Shown: positions 1 to 8,101, counted from the first letter of the stretch. The stretch is DNA of 21,918 nt from JANNAT01 sp031422555 (GCA_031422555.1 JANPLZ010000047.1:1-21918), one strand, 5' to 3'. The notes: generated by a model not told the origin, from the sequence alone. Program-made: numbers and translations.

Positions 1-116
1 ACCTCATCCGGTGAAACCCCGTGCAAGCTGCGGATATTGTCGAAACTGGTGAAATCGCTTAGCGCCATTTCGATGATTTCTGAAATTTCGGCTTCGGTCA
101 GGGGGGTGGTGGTCAT
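1..116 (-). CDS. DUF2805 / TIGR03643-type small protein (partial, 3' end outside window)
   Basis: The reading frame starts at an ATG at 116 and runs off the left edge, so only the first 38 residues are visible. They include LTEAEISEIIEMALSD, then SFDNIRSLHGVSPDEV. This matches the N-terminus of the DUF2805 (TIGR03643) family as I remember it, small proteins of roughly 80-90 residues with an L-x-E-x-E-I-x-x-I-I-E-M-A opening and a helix-turn-helix-like feel. The biochemical role of the family is unknown to me. The gene is divergent from the photolyase-like gene, with 149 bases between the two starts. From memory, such genes often sit near photolyase or cryptochrome genes, so the pairing may be functional. 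The assignment rests on N-terminal pattern only. Confidence 0.72.
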   Translation of the reverse strand, partial: MTTTPLTEAEISEIIEMALSDFTSFDNIRSLHGVSPDE

Positions 117-265
117 GGCAACAGCGTCACTTTGTTAGGCCTTAATGTAACGGATGTAGGCTTGCGGCGAAAATGCCAAGTGGGGCGCAAAAAAGCATGG
201 GCTTGGGGTGATCAATCCGTGCCCCGCCCTATCTGCTGTGTGTCCGCAAATAAAAGGCAGCCAGC

Positions 266-1483
266 TTGCAACATTCCCCCGCCACCCGTGCGCACGGCCT
301 GAAGTTACTTCAGGCTTTTCAACCCCGTATGGGCAGCCGCTATGCCGCTGGGCGCAATTATGATTATGGCCGCGATGGGCATAAACATGTCTCGGGCTTG
401 TCGCCCTATATCCGGCACCGCCTCATTTCCGAATCCGAAGTAACCGCTGCTGCCTTGGCCGGCCACGGCCATGCGGCTGCGGAACGGTTCATCGCCGAAG
501 TGTTCTGGCGCGGCTATTTCAAGGGTTGGCTGGAGCACCGCCCAACGATTTGGGCTGATTATGTGGCAGGGGTGCAAACCGATCTGGCCATACTGGACAA
601 AGACCGCCGCCAACGCCGCGATGTGCAGTCGGCGATGGCGGGTGGCACGGGCATCGGGTGTTTTGACGAATGGGCGGTGGAGTTGGTGGAAACCGGCTAT
701 CTGCACAATCATGCGCGGATGTGGTTCGCGTCGATCTGGATATTTACGCTTGGATTGCCGTGGCGGCTGGGGGCGGATTTCTTTTACCGGCATCTGACCG
801 ATGGCGATCCGGCCAGCAATACGCTTGGCTGGCGTTGGGTGGCCGGGCTGCACACGCGCGGCAAGGCCTATGCGGCCCAAGGCTGGAATGTCGCCAAGTT
901 CACCGGTGGGCGGCACGTGCCGCGCGAGGATGACTTTGTGTTTCCGGTGGTGGCCCGGCAAGACCTTGAACCTGACGGCTTGCCCGGCCTGCAACTGCTG
1001 CGCCGCGCCCTTGCACCGCGCACCGAAATTCCGACAGCACTGTTGATCACTGCCGAGGACTGCAATCTGACGGCCTTTGATACCGCCAGCCTAAATCTGG
1101 TTGGCGCGGCCACGCTGCATTGCGGCCACTTGCGATCACCGCTTGACGTTGCAGACCACGTTTTGGCGTTTGAAACCGGGGCTTTGCGCGATGCCGCCCA
1201 ACCTTTTGCGACCAACCTTACCGAACTGACGGCGGGGCTGCCAACCGATCTGGCGAAATGGGCCTCCCGCGCCGGGGCCCGGCAAATCGCTACACCCTTT
1301 GTGCCACAGGGCCCGGTGCGCGATTGGCTGGATACCGCGCGCCCCGCACTTGATGCCGCTGGGATCACCTTGTGCGAATGGCAAAGCGATTGGGACCGCG
1401 CCATCTGGCCCAGTGCGACGGCGGGGTTCATGAAAGTGGAAAAGCAAATCCCGGCCATTTTGCGAGAGTTGGGGATGACCTGA
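266..1483 (+). CDS. Photolyase/cryptochrome-like FAD-binding protein
   Basis: 405 residues. The first ~235 residues look like the helical FAD-binding domain of photolyases and cryptochromes: LSPYIRHRL (45-53), EVFWRGYF (78-85), HNHARMWFASIW (147-158) and DGDPASNTLGWRW (179-191), which match the FAD- and substrate-pocket motifs of that fold. The usual N-terminal antenna domain is absent. Instead residues ~255-405 form an alpha/beta-looking region (ALLITAEDC, ARQIATPFVPQGPVRDWL). The predicted role is light-driven DNA repair or blue-light sensing in the cytoplasm, but activity is not shown. The start is TTG at 266, because a TAA at 251 closes the frame and the next ATG (329) would cut into the conserved N-terminal region. 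The ribosome-binding site (AAAGGCAG) is weak. The stop overlaps the start of the ABC1 kinase by one base. Confidence 0.85.
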   Translation: MQHSPATRAHGLKLLQAFQPRMGSRYAAGRNYDYGRDGHKHVSGLSPYIRHRLISESEVTAAALAGHGHAAAERFIAEVFWRGYFKGWLEHRPTIWADYVAGVQTDLAILDKDRRQRRDVQSAMAGGTGIGCFDEWAVELVETGYLHNHARMWFASIWIFTLGLPWRLGADFFYRHLTDGDPASNTLGWRWVAGLHTRGKAYAAQGWNVAKFTGGRHVPREDDFVFPVVARQDLEPDGLPGLQLLRRALAPRTEIPTALLITAEDCNLTAFDTASLNLVGAATLHCGHLRSPLDVADHVLAFETGALRDAAQPFATNLTELTAGLPTDLAKWASRAGARQIATPFVPQGPVRDWLDTARPALDAAGITLCEWQSDWDRAIWPSATAGFMKVEKQIPAILRELGMT

Positions 1484-2808
1484 TGGCGGATGATCCGCAA
1501 ACAGCCCGCAAGGGCCGGGCGGTTCCCAGTGACCGGCTGTCGCGCATGCTGCGCTTGGGCGGTATGGCGGGGGGGATCGCGGGTGGTATGTTGTGGGAAG
1601 GTGCGATGCAGTTTGCGGCAGGCAAGCGGCCAAGCCTGAACGATCTTTTGATGACGCCCGAAAATGCGGTAAAAATTACCAATCAACTTGCGCAATTGCG
1701 CGGGGCGGCGATGAAAGTCGGGCAGTTGCTGTCGATGGATGCGGGCGATTTGCTGCCGCCGGAATTGGCGCAGATCATGGCCCGACTGCGGGCTGATGCC
1801 GATCCGATGCCGCCCAAACAACTGCAATCTGTGCTGAATGCCCAATGGGGGGTGGGGTGGATGGGGCGGTTTTCGCAGTTCAACGTGCGCCCGATTGCGG
1901 CGGCCTCGATTGGACAAGTGCACCGCGCCCGCACCAGAGATGGCCGCGATCTGGCGATCAAAGTGCAGTATCCCGGCGTGCGGGCCAGCATCAACAGTGA
2001 TGTGGACAACGTGGCAAGCCTGCTGCGCCTGTCCCGGCAACTGCCAGCCAATCTTGATGTGACGCCGTTTCTGGCCGAAGCCAAACGCCAGTTGCATGAG
2101 GAAGCGGACTATATCCGCGAGGGCCAATACCTGACCCGCTTTGGCACCCTTTTGGCGGATCACCCCGCGTTTTTGGTGCCGAAATTACACCCCGATCTAA
2201 GCACAAGCGATGCGCTGGCGATGGATTATATCGGGTCGGTGGCGTTGGAATCGATGACCGACGCCGCTCAGGAGACGCGCGACCGCATTATGACGTTGCT
2301 GATCGGCTTGTTGCTGCAAGAGCTGTTTTCGTTTCGCCTGATGCAAACCGATCCGAATTTCGCCAATTACCGCTATAATACGGCGACCGGCCAACTGGTG
2401 CTGCTGGATTTTGGCGCGACGCGGGAATTTGGCGCGGCAATCGTGCAAGATTTCCACAGCCTGATGATTGCAGGTCTTGACCGCGATCAACCAGCCGTGC
2501 GCGACGCGATGATGCGTATCGGATTTTTTGACGTTGATACCCAAGCCAAACATCAGGATCTGGTGCTGGCAATGTTTGATCTGGCGATGCAGCCGTTGCG
2601 GCAAGACACGCCGTTCGATTTTGGCGCAACAGACCTTGCGGCAAAGCTGCGCGATATGGGTCTGGCGCTTGGGGCGGCGCAGGACTTTTGGCATATCCCG
2701 CCGATGGACGCGCTGTTTTTGCAGCGTAAATTTGCGGGCATGTATTTGTTGGCGGCCAAACTGCGGGCGCGGGTGAATGTGCAAACCCTGCTAGAGACTT
2801 ATCGCTGA
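1483..2808 (+). CDS. ABC1/AarF/UbiB-family atypical protein kinase-like protein
   Basis: 441 residues. Family motifs are visible in order: KVGQ (78-81), the signature KxGQ motif; AAAS (139-142), which replaces the glycine-rich loop; AIK (158-160), the nucleotide-binding lysine; QTDPNFAN (288-295), the catalytic-loop equivalent; and LLDFGATREF with the metal-binding D309. Members (UbiB, Coq8/ADCK) are ATPases or kinase-like proteins needed for ubiquinone synthesis or lipid handling. Which subgroup this one belongs to is open, since it is shorter than E. coli UbiB and lacks an obvious C-terminal membrane pair. The start is ATG 1483 in a TGATG overlap with the photolyase-like stop, behind a GAGAG-type site, suggesting translational coupling. 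The frame is open further upstream, but that part lies inside the previous gene. Confidence 0.9.
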   Translation: MADDPQTARKGRAVPSDRLSRMLRLGGMAGGIAGGMLWEGAMQFAAGKRPSLNDLLMTPENAVKITNQLAQLRGAAMKVGQLLSMDAGDLLPPELAQIMARLRADADPMPPKQLQSVLNAQWGVGWMGRFSQFNVRPIAAASIGQVHRARTRDGRDLAIKVQYPGVRASINSDVDNVASLLRLSRQLPANLDVTPFLAEAKRQLHEEADYIREGQYLTRFGTLLADHPAFLVPKLHPDLSTSDALAMDYIGSVALESMTDAAQETRDRIMTLLIGLLLQELFSFRLMQTDPNFANYRYNTATGQLVLLDFGATREFGAAIVQDFHSLMIAGLDRDQPAVRDAMMRIGFFDVDTQAKHQDLVLAMFDLAMQPLRQDTPFDFGATDLAAKLRDMGLALGAAQDFWHIPPMDALFLQRKFAGMYLLAAKLRARVNVQTLLETYR

Positions 2809-2813
2809 CGGGG

Positions 2814-2835
2814 AAAATTTTTCAGAAAAAATTTT
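2814..2835. terminator. AT-only inverted repeat between convergent genes
   Basis: A 9-bp perfect inverted repeat, AAAATTTTT (2814-2822) and AAAAATTTT (2827-2835), with a 4-base loop lies in the 37 bases between two converging stop codons. The stem has no GC pairs, so as a terminator it would be weak. The position fits a bidirectional terminator, but the structure alone is poor evidence. Confidence 0.3.
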
Positions 2836-2845
2836 GGTCTTGCCG

Positions 2846-4798
2846 CTACTGGCCCGTCAGTTCTGACAAAATGCGAACGGGACCCGCTTCGCCTTTCAAC
2901 TGCGCGCGATAGATCACCACGCCTTCGGCCACCCGCATGACATAGGTGCGGGTTTCGGTGAAAGGAATGGTTTCCACCCAATCAACCACATCGACCTCGC
3001 CCGATCGCGGATCGCCGAATTCGGCCATCCATTTCTTGGGCCGCCCCGGCCCGGCGTTATACCCAGACGCAATCAGCGCGATGGCGGGGCCAAACTGATC
3101 GGCCAAATCGCGCAAATAGGTTGACCCGATGCGCACGTTGAACGGCGGATCAATGGTCAGCCGGGCGGTGGTAAACTTTTCCCCCAAGGCTTTGGCCACC
3201 GTTTGCGCTGTCGCGGGCATCACCTGCATCAGGCCGCGCGCACCGGCGGGGCTTTGGGCGGCGGGATCAAATTCGCTTTCGCGCCGCGATATCGCCAAGG
3301 CCAACGCCCGGCTGACGGGCAGGCCATCGGGCACCATTTCGGGCATCGGGTAGTAAGACCGCGCCAGAATGACCCCGCGTTCGGCGGCGGCTTTGGCAAC
3401 CAGCAAGGCAACGTGCGGCTCGTTCATGCGCAAGGCCAGATCGGCCAGTTGTTCCAGTTCGGTGGCATCAAGACTCTCCGCCAGATGCAAAAAGAACCGC
3501 TTGGACAAAGTGCGATCCCCTGCATCCGCCAATAGTCTGGCGGCGGCCAGCACCGATGATCCGGCAAAGCCCGAAGTTTTCCAGCCGGGCCCGGCGTCAC
3601 CCACCCGCACCAGTGCCGGATCAAGCGAAAGGCCCAGCCGTTCCGCCGCCAACAGCCCGTAATAAGACGTTTGATAGCGCGCCGCCGAGGTGTAGGCCGC
3701 GGTGGCACCGTCGGCATCGCCCTTGACCTGACGGGCGCGGCCTGTCCAATAGTCGGCGCGGGCCAGACTGATCGGGGTGGCAACGGCGTCTTTCAGCCGG
3801 GCGAAATGTTTCAGGGCGGTGTCGGGATCATCCAGTTTCCGCAAGGCGATAAAGCCCGCGACGAACTCCAGATCGGCATAGTCGGTGCCGCTGGTCAACT
3901 GGTGCATCGCCGCCACCTTGTAGGCATTCTGGGGTTGGCCCTTGCGCATCAGATAGCGCGCAAGAACGGCCCGCCGTTCGGCCCAAGCCGCAGGATCACC
4001 CAGACTGGTGGCAGTTGTGCTGCGTTCAAGGATCAGGCTGGTGGCATCGTCATACCGATCTGCCCGCATCCGAAAATTAAACCGCGCCTGCGCCAGACCG
4101 GGATCACCTGCCAACGCGCTGGGCACCGCTTCGACCAGTTTTGGCGCATCGGCTGCGTCGGCCTGCAGCGCCAGCCGGGCCAATGCGAGCGCGCGCCACC
4201 CGGGCGGCACGCGGGGCAGCATGCGCAGCGCCTCGGGTTTTCGCTCGCCGTCCCATAAAATGCGGTCCAGCCGCACTTCATGTGCCACCGCCAGACTGTC
4301 CCCCATCAGGGCCAGCATGGCGTCTTCATCGTCGGACGTGAATTTCAAATCAGTCCATGCGCGGTAGGCGATGGTTTCCGCCGCCTCGCGTTGGCCAGCC
4401 TCTTGCAGCGCCTGCACCAGACGCACCGCGCCCAACCCTGTGCGGGGTTGACCCGCGCCAAAATAGGCAATGATGCGCGCCGGATCGGTAGACCGCGCCA
4501 CCGCCACCTCACCCTTTTCTTTCAGCAGGGCCAACCCGGGCCAATCGGGGCGGCGCGCCAAAAAGGCTTCATACTCGCCCAACAACCCTTGGGCCGCCCG
4601 CAAACGTTGCCATTCTATGATATCTGCACCAACGGCCCCGGCGTTTGCGGCGGCGGCTTGGGCCGCTGGCCAATCGGCCCCCGCCGCCAGATCAAGTGCC
4701 GCGCGCAGGGCTGCCGCCTCATCCGCCAAGGCAGGTGTTGGCCCCAGCAATGCGGCGAGCAGGATCATGCGGCGAAAGAGGGGGGCAAAACGGATCAT
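2846..4798 (-). CDS. slt: Soluble lytic murein transglycosylase (Slt type)
   Basis: 650 residues with a signal peptide (RRMILLAALLGPTPALA, cleavage near residue 25), so periplasmic. The long middle part (about 30-490) is alpha-helical and TPR/superhelix-like, as in Slt70. The C-terminal catalytic domain starts near residue 495: RRESEFDP gives the catalytic Glu507, followed by GARGLMQVMPATA and ASGYNAGPGRPKKW, the standard motifs of GH23-type transglycosylases. The enzyme cleaves the MurNAc-GlcNAc bond of peptidoglycan to 1,6-anhydro ends during wall turnover. The chosen ATG gives a complete signal peptide, although no strong ribosome-binding site precedes it. The gene is monocistronic, convergent with the ABC1 gene and divergent from dapA. 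Confidence 0.93.
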   Translation of the reverse strand: MIRFAPLFRRMILLAALLGPTPALADEAAALRAALDLAAGADWPAAQAAAANAGAVGADIIEWQRLRAAQGLLGEYEAFLARRPDWPGLALLKEKGEVAVARSTDPARIIAYFGAGQPRTGLGAVRLVQALQEAGQREAAETIAYRAWTDLKFTSDDEDAMLALMGDSLAVAHEVRLDRILWDGERKPEALRMLPRVPPGWRALALARLALQADAADAPKLVEAVPSALAGDPGLAQARFNFRMRADRYDDATSLILERSTTATSLGDPAAWAERRAVLARYLMRKGQPQNAYKVAAMHQLTSGTDYADLEFVAGFIALRKLDDPDTALKHFARLKDAVATPISLARADYWTGRARQVKGDADGATAAYTSAARYQTSYYGLLAAERLGLSLDPALVRVGDAGPGWKTSGFAGSSVLAAARLLADAGDRTLSKRFFLHLAESLDATELEQLADLALRMNEPHVALLVAKAAAERGVILARSYYPMPEMVPDGLPVSRALALAISRRESEFDPAAQSPAGARGLMQVMPATAQTVAKALGEKFTTARLTIDPPFNVRIGSTYLRDLADQFGPAIALIASGYNAGPGRPKKWMAEFGDPRSGEVDVVDWVETIPFTETRTYVMRVAEGVVIYRAQLKGEAGPVRILSELTGQ

Positions 4799-4973
4799 GG
4801 GTCCGAGTCTGCCCGAGCAACCGCGCGCTCACAACCCACAAGAGCGTCATTATGGCAGTTGCCCGGCAATTCACCGCCCATGGTCAGCTTGGCAAAGCCA
4901 CTGGCCACAGGTAGGTAGGTCACGTTGAAACTTGGGCGAGTCTGCGGGCCGCCCCCTCTGTAGGAGATGCGCC

Positions 4974-5846
4974 ATGATCAAAGGGTCCCTTCCCGCCTTG
5001 GTAACGCCGTTCAAAAACGGCGCACTTGATCTGGTGACGTTGAAAAAGCTGGTTGAATGGCACATCGCCGAAGGGTCTGCCGGTCTTGTCCCCGTCGGAA
5101 CCACCGGTGAAAGCCCCACCCTTAGCCACGCCGAGCATCAGCGCGTGATCGAAGTGGTGGTCGAAACCGTCGCAGGCCGGGTGCCGGTGATTGCCGGTGC
5201 AGGATCAAACAACACCGTCGAAGGCATTAGCCTGATCCAGCATGCCGAAAGGGTGGGCGCGGATGCGGCGCTTGTCGTCACCCCCTATTACAATAAGCCA
5301 ACCCAAGCCGGATTGATCGCGCATTACACGGCCTTGCATGATTGCTGCACGTTGCCGATCATCATCTACAACATTCCGGGCCGATCCGTGGTGGATATGT
5401 CGCCCGAAACCATGGGTGTTCTGGCAAAGTTGCCGCGTATCATCGGGGTCAAGGATGCCACTGGCAAAATCGAACGTGTCAGCCAGCAACGCGCCACTTG
5501 CGGTGCTGATTTCATTCAGCTGTCAGGCGAAGACGCCACGGCTTTGGGGTTTAACGCCCATGGCGGTGTTGGCTGTATTTCGGTGACGGGCAACGTTGCC
5601 CCGCGGCTGTGTGCCGAATTTCAGGCGGCCACTTTGGCGGGCGATTATGCCTTGGCTTTGCAGTTGCAAGACCGGTTGATGCCCTTGCATGATGCGATCT
5701 TTATCGAGCCGGGTTTGGTATCCGCCAAATATTGCCTGTCCTTGCTGGGCCTGTGCAGCGATGATGTGCGGCTGCCTTTGGTTGGCTTGACCGATCACGC
5801 CAAAACCCGCCTGCAAGCCGCGATGCGTCACGCCGGACTGATCTGA
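4974..5846 (+). CDS. dapA: 4-hydroxy-tetrahydrodipicolinate synthase DapA
   Basis: 290 residues, the usual length. It condenses pyruvate with aspartate semialdehyde in the diaminopimelate/lysine pathway and is cytoplasmic. Visible family features are VGTTGESPTL with Thr43/Thr44 and the pyruvate-binding loop, VTPYYNKP with Tyr106, IYNIPGR with Tyr132 and Arg137, and GVKDATG with the Schiff-base Lys160. The start is the ATG at 4974, with TAGGAG at 4961-4966 eight bases upstream. An in-frame ATG at 4932 would add 14 unconserved residues and lacks such a site. The EamA transporter gene follows after 4 bases, so the two are probably co-transcribed. Confidence 0.97.
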   Translation: MIKGSLPALVTPFKNGALDLVTLKKLVEWHIAEGSAGLVPVGTTGESPTLSHAEHQRVIEVVVETVAGRVPVIAGAGSNNTVEGISLIQHAERVGADAALVVTPYYNKPTQAGLIAHYTALHDCCTLPIIIYNIPGRSVVDMSPETMGVLAKLPRIIGVKDATGKIERVSQQRATCGADFIQLSGEDATALGFNAHGGVGCISVTGNVAPRLCAEFQAATLAGDYALALQLQDRLMPLHDAIFIEPGLVSAKYCLSLLGLCSDDVRLPLVGLTDHAKTRLQAAMRHAGLI

Positions 5847-5850
5847 CCCG

Positions 5851-6717
5851 ATGGTCCGCAGCGCCAATTTGCGCGGCAGCCTGTGGATGGTGGCGTCGAT
5901 GGCCGGGTTCGCGGTGGAAGACGCCTTTATAAAATCTGCCGCGGGGGCGATCCCTTTGGGGCAGGTGGTCATCATGATGGGCCTGTTGGGGATGGCCGCC
6001 TTTGCCGCGATTGCGATGTTTGCAGGCGCGCCGCCGGTGCCGCGCGCCATTCTGTCGCGCACCATGGCGATCCGATCAGGGTTTGAAGTAACGGGGCGGT
6101 TGTTTTACGCGCTTGCCATTGCACTGACGCCGATTTCGGTGGCCTCGGCGATTTTGCAAGCCTCACCTTTGGTGGTGGTGTTGGGCGCGGCGGTGGTTTT
6201 TGGCGAAAAAGTCGGGCTGCGCCGTTGGCTTATCATTCTGGTCGGGTTCTGCGGCGTTCTGGTAATCTTGCGCCCTGGTCTGGCCGGGTTTGATGCGCTG
6301 TCGATTTTGGCCTTGATCGGCATGCTTGGGTTTTCCGGACGCGATCTGGCCACACGGGCCGCCCCGCCCAGCCTGTCAAACGCGCAACTGGGTGTGGCGG
6401 GGTTTGGCATGCTGACGCTGGCAGGCGTGATCATTTTGGCGGTAACCGGCGGGGCGGTGGTGCCATCTGGGCTGGTGCTGGCGAAAATTCTGGGGGCGGC
6501 GGTGTTTGGCGTTGCAGGGTATGGCGCGATTACCCAAGCCATGCGCACTGGTGAAGTGGCCGTGGTCACCCCGTTCCGCTATACCCGGCTGTTGTTTGCG
6601 ATGATCCTTGGCATCACGGTGTTTGGCGAACACCCCGACGCCACCACCTTGATCGGCAGCGCCATCATCGTTGGCTGTGGCGTGTTGATCCTGACGACAG
6701 GGCGCCGAATCGGCTGA
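5851..6717 (+). CDS. DMT-superfamily (EamA) inner-membrane transporter
   Basis: 288 residues, the normal length for a ten-helix EamA protein made of two repeats. Hydrophobic stretches recur throughout, for example VVIMMGLLGMAAFAAIAMFA, and the end of the first repeat, VVFGEKVGLRRWLIILVGFCGVLVILRP, carries the family's GE...R...G...GVLVI..P pattern. The second repeat ends FGEHPDATTLIGSAIIVGCGVLI. The substrate cannot be told from sequence; relatives export amino acids, metabolites or purine compounds. It begins 4 bases after the dapA stop, which suggests one transcript but does not prove a role in lysine export. Confidence 0.9.
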   Translation: MVRSANLRGSLWMVASMAGFAVEDAFIKSAAGAIPLGQVVIMMGLLGMAAFAAIAMFAGAPPVPRAILSRTMAIRSGFEVTGRLFYALAIALTPISVASAILQASPLVVVLGAAVVFGEKVGLRRWLIILVGFCGVLVILRPGLAGFDALSILALIGMLGFSGRDLATRAAPPSLSNAQLGVAGFGMLTLAGVIILAVTGGAVVPSGLVLAKILGAAVFGVAGYGAITQAMRTGEVAVVTPFRYTRLLFAMILGITVFGEHPDATTLIGSAIIVGCGVLILTTGRRIG

Positions 6718-6762
6718 CCCAGACTGCCCGATTGTTGCTTAATCATAGGTTAATGCGTCGCT

Positions 6763-6776
6763 AAATCGACCGATTT
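6763..6776. promoter_or_regulatory. Short palindrome upstream of the Hint-protein gene
   Basis: AAATCG-AC-CGATTT is a perfect 6-bp inverted repeat with a 2-base centre. It lies in the 207-base gap before the Hint-domain gene and could be an operator half-site pair. No promoter could be assigned next to it with any confidence, and a palindrome this short may arise by chance. Confidence 0.2.
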
Positions 6777-6924
6777 GGCGCGAAATCACTGGCTTTGTTT
6801 CGTCGCCTGCGCCAATGACAAACCCCTGACGCAGCCATGTCGAAATTATGTCAAAATCCGGGTGCTTGTTGGGCGGCAGGCCACATGCCTTGCCACACAT
6901 CTTAACCCCAACCGGAGACCGCAC

Positions 6925-7530
6925 ATGTTTATGCAAGATTTCACCCGTCTTGGCGCCCTGTCCACCCCTGTTGACCGCCCGTTGGCAGCCCCGCTTGCCC
7001 CCGTCACTACCGGGTTGGTTGCAGGAACTTTGTTGGAAACCAGCGCGGGTTGGCAGCCGGTGCAGTCGCTGCGGATAGGCGACGCTGTGCAAACGCTGGA
7101 TGGCGGATTGGCCCGGATCATCGGCCTTCATCGCCGCACTTTGACGGCGGCTGCCCAAGCCATGCTGATCCAGATTGACGGCGGCTATGGCGATGCCTGC
7201 GCTGATCTTGTGCTGTTGCCGGGCCAACACCTGTTGTTGGACACGCTGAACGATGCGCAGATGAACGGCGCGCCGTTTGCGATGATCGCGGCCAAAGCCT
7301 TGCTTGGCAGCCCCGGCACCCGCCGCTTGGCCCAGTGGGCCGATATTGAAATTATCACCCCGATGTTTGCCGATGAAGAAGTGGTTTATGCAAATTCGGG
7401 CGTCTTACTGCATTGCCCCGGCATCACCGACGGCGCGCAAGGCTTCCCCGACACCAGCTTTTTCCCCCGCCTTGAGGCAACCGAGGCGCGCCATTTTGTT
7501 CAACGCCGCAGCGCCTTGATCGCGGCATGA
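6925..7530 (+). CDS. Solitary Hint-domain (Hedgehog/intein-type) protein, apparently lacking the catalytic cysteine
   Basis: 201 residues. Residues ~30-110 resemble the Hint_2 domain common in Rhodobacteraceae: GLVAGTLLETSAGWQPVQSL then RIGDAVQTLDGG, and LLPGQHLLLD with His102 where the family has its conserved histidine block. Active Hint domains begin with Cys (usually C-F-x-x-G-T). Here the aligned position is Gly30 (G-L-V-A-G-T), so self-cleavage by thioester chemistry looks impossible. There is no long N-terminal passenger domain and no clear signal peptide. The start is ATG 6925 behind CGGAGA (6913-6918). The frame extends upstream to 6775, but that part has no family similarity. The function is unknown; a structural or degenerate role is a guess. 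Confidence 0.75.
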   Translation: MFMQDFTRLGALSTPVDRPLAAPLAPVTTGLVAGTLLETSAGWQPVQSLRIGDAVQTLDGGLARIIGLHRRTLTAAAQAMLIQIDGGYGDACADLVLLPGQHLLLDTLNDAQMNGAPFAMIAAKALLGSPGTRRLAQWADIEIITPMFADEEVVYANSGVLLHCPGITDGAQGFPDTSFFPRLEATEARHFVQRRSALIAA

Positions 7531-7556
7531 CCACAGCGTAATTCCGCATCAGAATA

Positions 7557-7579
7557 CCGGGGCATTTGCCCTGCCCCGG
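7557..7579 (+). other. GC-rich hairpin between the Hint gene and smpB
   Basis: CCGGGGCA (7557-7564) and TGCCCCGG (7572-7579) form a perfect 8-bp stem with a 7-base loop, 27 bases after the Hint stop and 39 bases before the smpB start. It could end transcription from the upstream gene, but no run of T follows. It might instead act as a leader structure for smpB. Confidence 0.4.
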
Positions 7580-7618
7580 CTGGACTTTGCCCCCATCAAC
7601 GCCTATCCCAAGCGCATC

Positions 7619-8101
7619 ATGGTGGAAAAATCCGATCCCAATTCCAAACTTATCGCCGAAAATCGCCGGGCGCGGTTTGATTATGCCATCGAATCCGATC
7701 TTGAAGCAGGCATCATGCTGTTTGGGTCCGAAGTGAAATCTTTGCGCATCGGCGGCTCGAACATCGCGGAAAGCTATGCATCGGTTGAGGGTGGTGAGTT
7801 GTGGCTGATCAACGGCTATATTGCGCCCTATGTGCAGGCAAAAATGTTTGGCCATGACGAACGCCGCCGCCGCAAGTTGTTGGTTTCCAAGAAAGAACTT
7901 TCCCGTCTTTGGAATGCGGTTGGCCGCGAAGGCATGACGATCGTGCCGATGAAGATGTATTTCAACGACCGCGGCATCGTCAAAATAAAGCTGGGCGTGG
8001 CCAAGGGCAAAAAGCTGGCAGACAAACGTGAAACCAGCGCCAAGCGCGATTGGGATCGCCAGAAAGCCCGCATAATGAAGCAAGGCGCCAAGGGTATGTA
8101 G
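7619..8101 (+). CDS. smpB: SsrA-binding protein SmpB
   Basis: 160 residues, the usual length. SmpB binds tmRNA and delivers it to stalled ribosomes for trans-translation. The sequence shows the family blocks in order: IAENRRARFDYAIES near the N-terminus, LFGSEVKSLRIGGSNIAESYA, LWLINGYIAPYVQA, HDERRRRKLLVSKKEL, and the lysine-rich GVAKGKKLADKRETSAKRDW, with a basic C-terminal tail (RQKARIMKQG) that inserts in the ribosome mRNA channel. The ATG at 7619 has only a weak ribosome-binding site but gives the expected N-terminus. The partner RNA gene ssrA was not found in the window. Confidence 0.97.
   Translation: MVEKSDPNSKLIAENRRARFDYAIESDLEAGIMLFGSEVKSLRIGGSNIAESYASVEGGELWLINGYIAPYVQAKMFGHDERRRRKLLVSKKELSRLWNAVGREGMTIVPMKMYFNDRGIVKIKLGVAKGKKLADKRETSAKRDWDRQKARIMKQGAKGM

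Noticed and set aside
214..250. Possible ECF (RpoE-like) promoter upstream of the photolyase-like gene, starting at TGATCA
   Set aside because: The -35-like TGATCA is palindromic and not the TGATCC form I recall, and no TAA-type -10 lies at the expected distance on either strand.
868..2163. Long open frame (431 codons) on the minus strand opposite the photolyase-like and ABC1 genes
   Set aside because: It is rich in Arg, His, Gln and Pro, has no domain pattern, and runs antisense to two well-supported genes. GC-rich coding DNA often leaves such antisense frames open.
3671..4258. Open frame of 195 codons on the plus strand inside the lytic transglycosylase gene
   Set aside because: Antisense shadow of a long, clearly coding gene, with no motif or ribosome-binding site.
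4909..4920. Triple AGGT tandem repeat between slt and dapA
   Set aside because: Only 12 bases long, without further copies. Likely chance, and no functional reading is supported.
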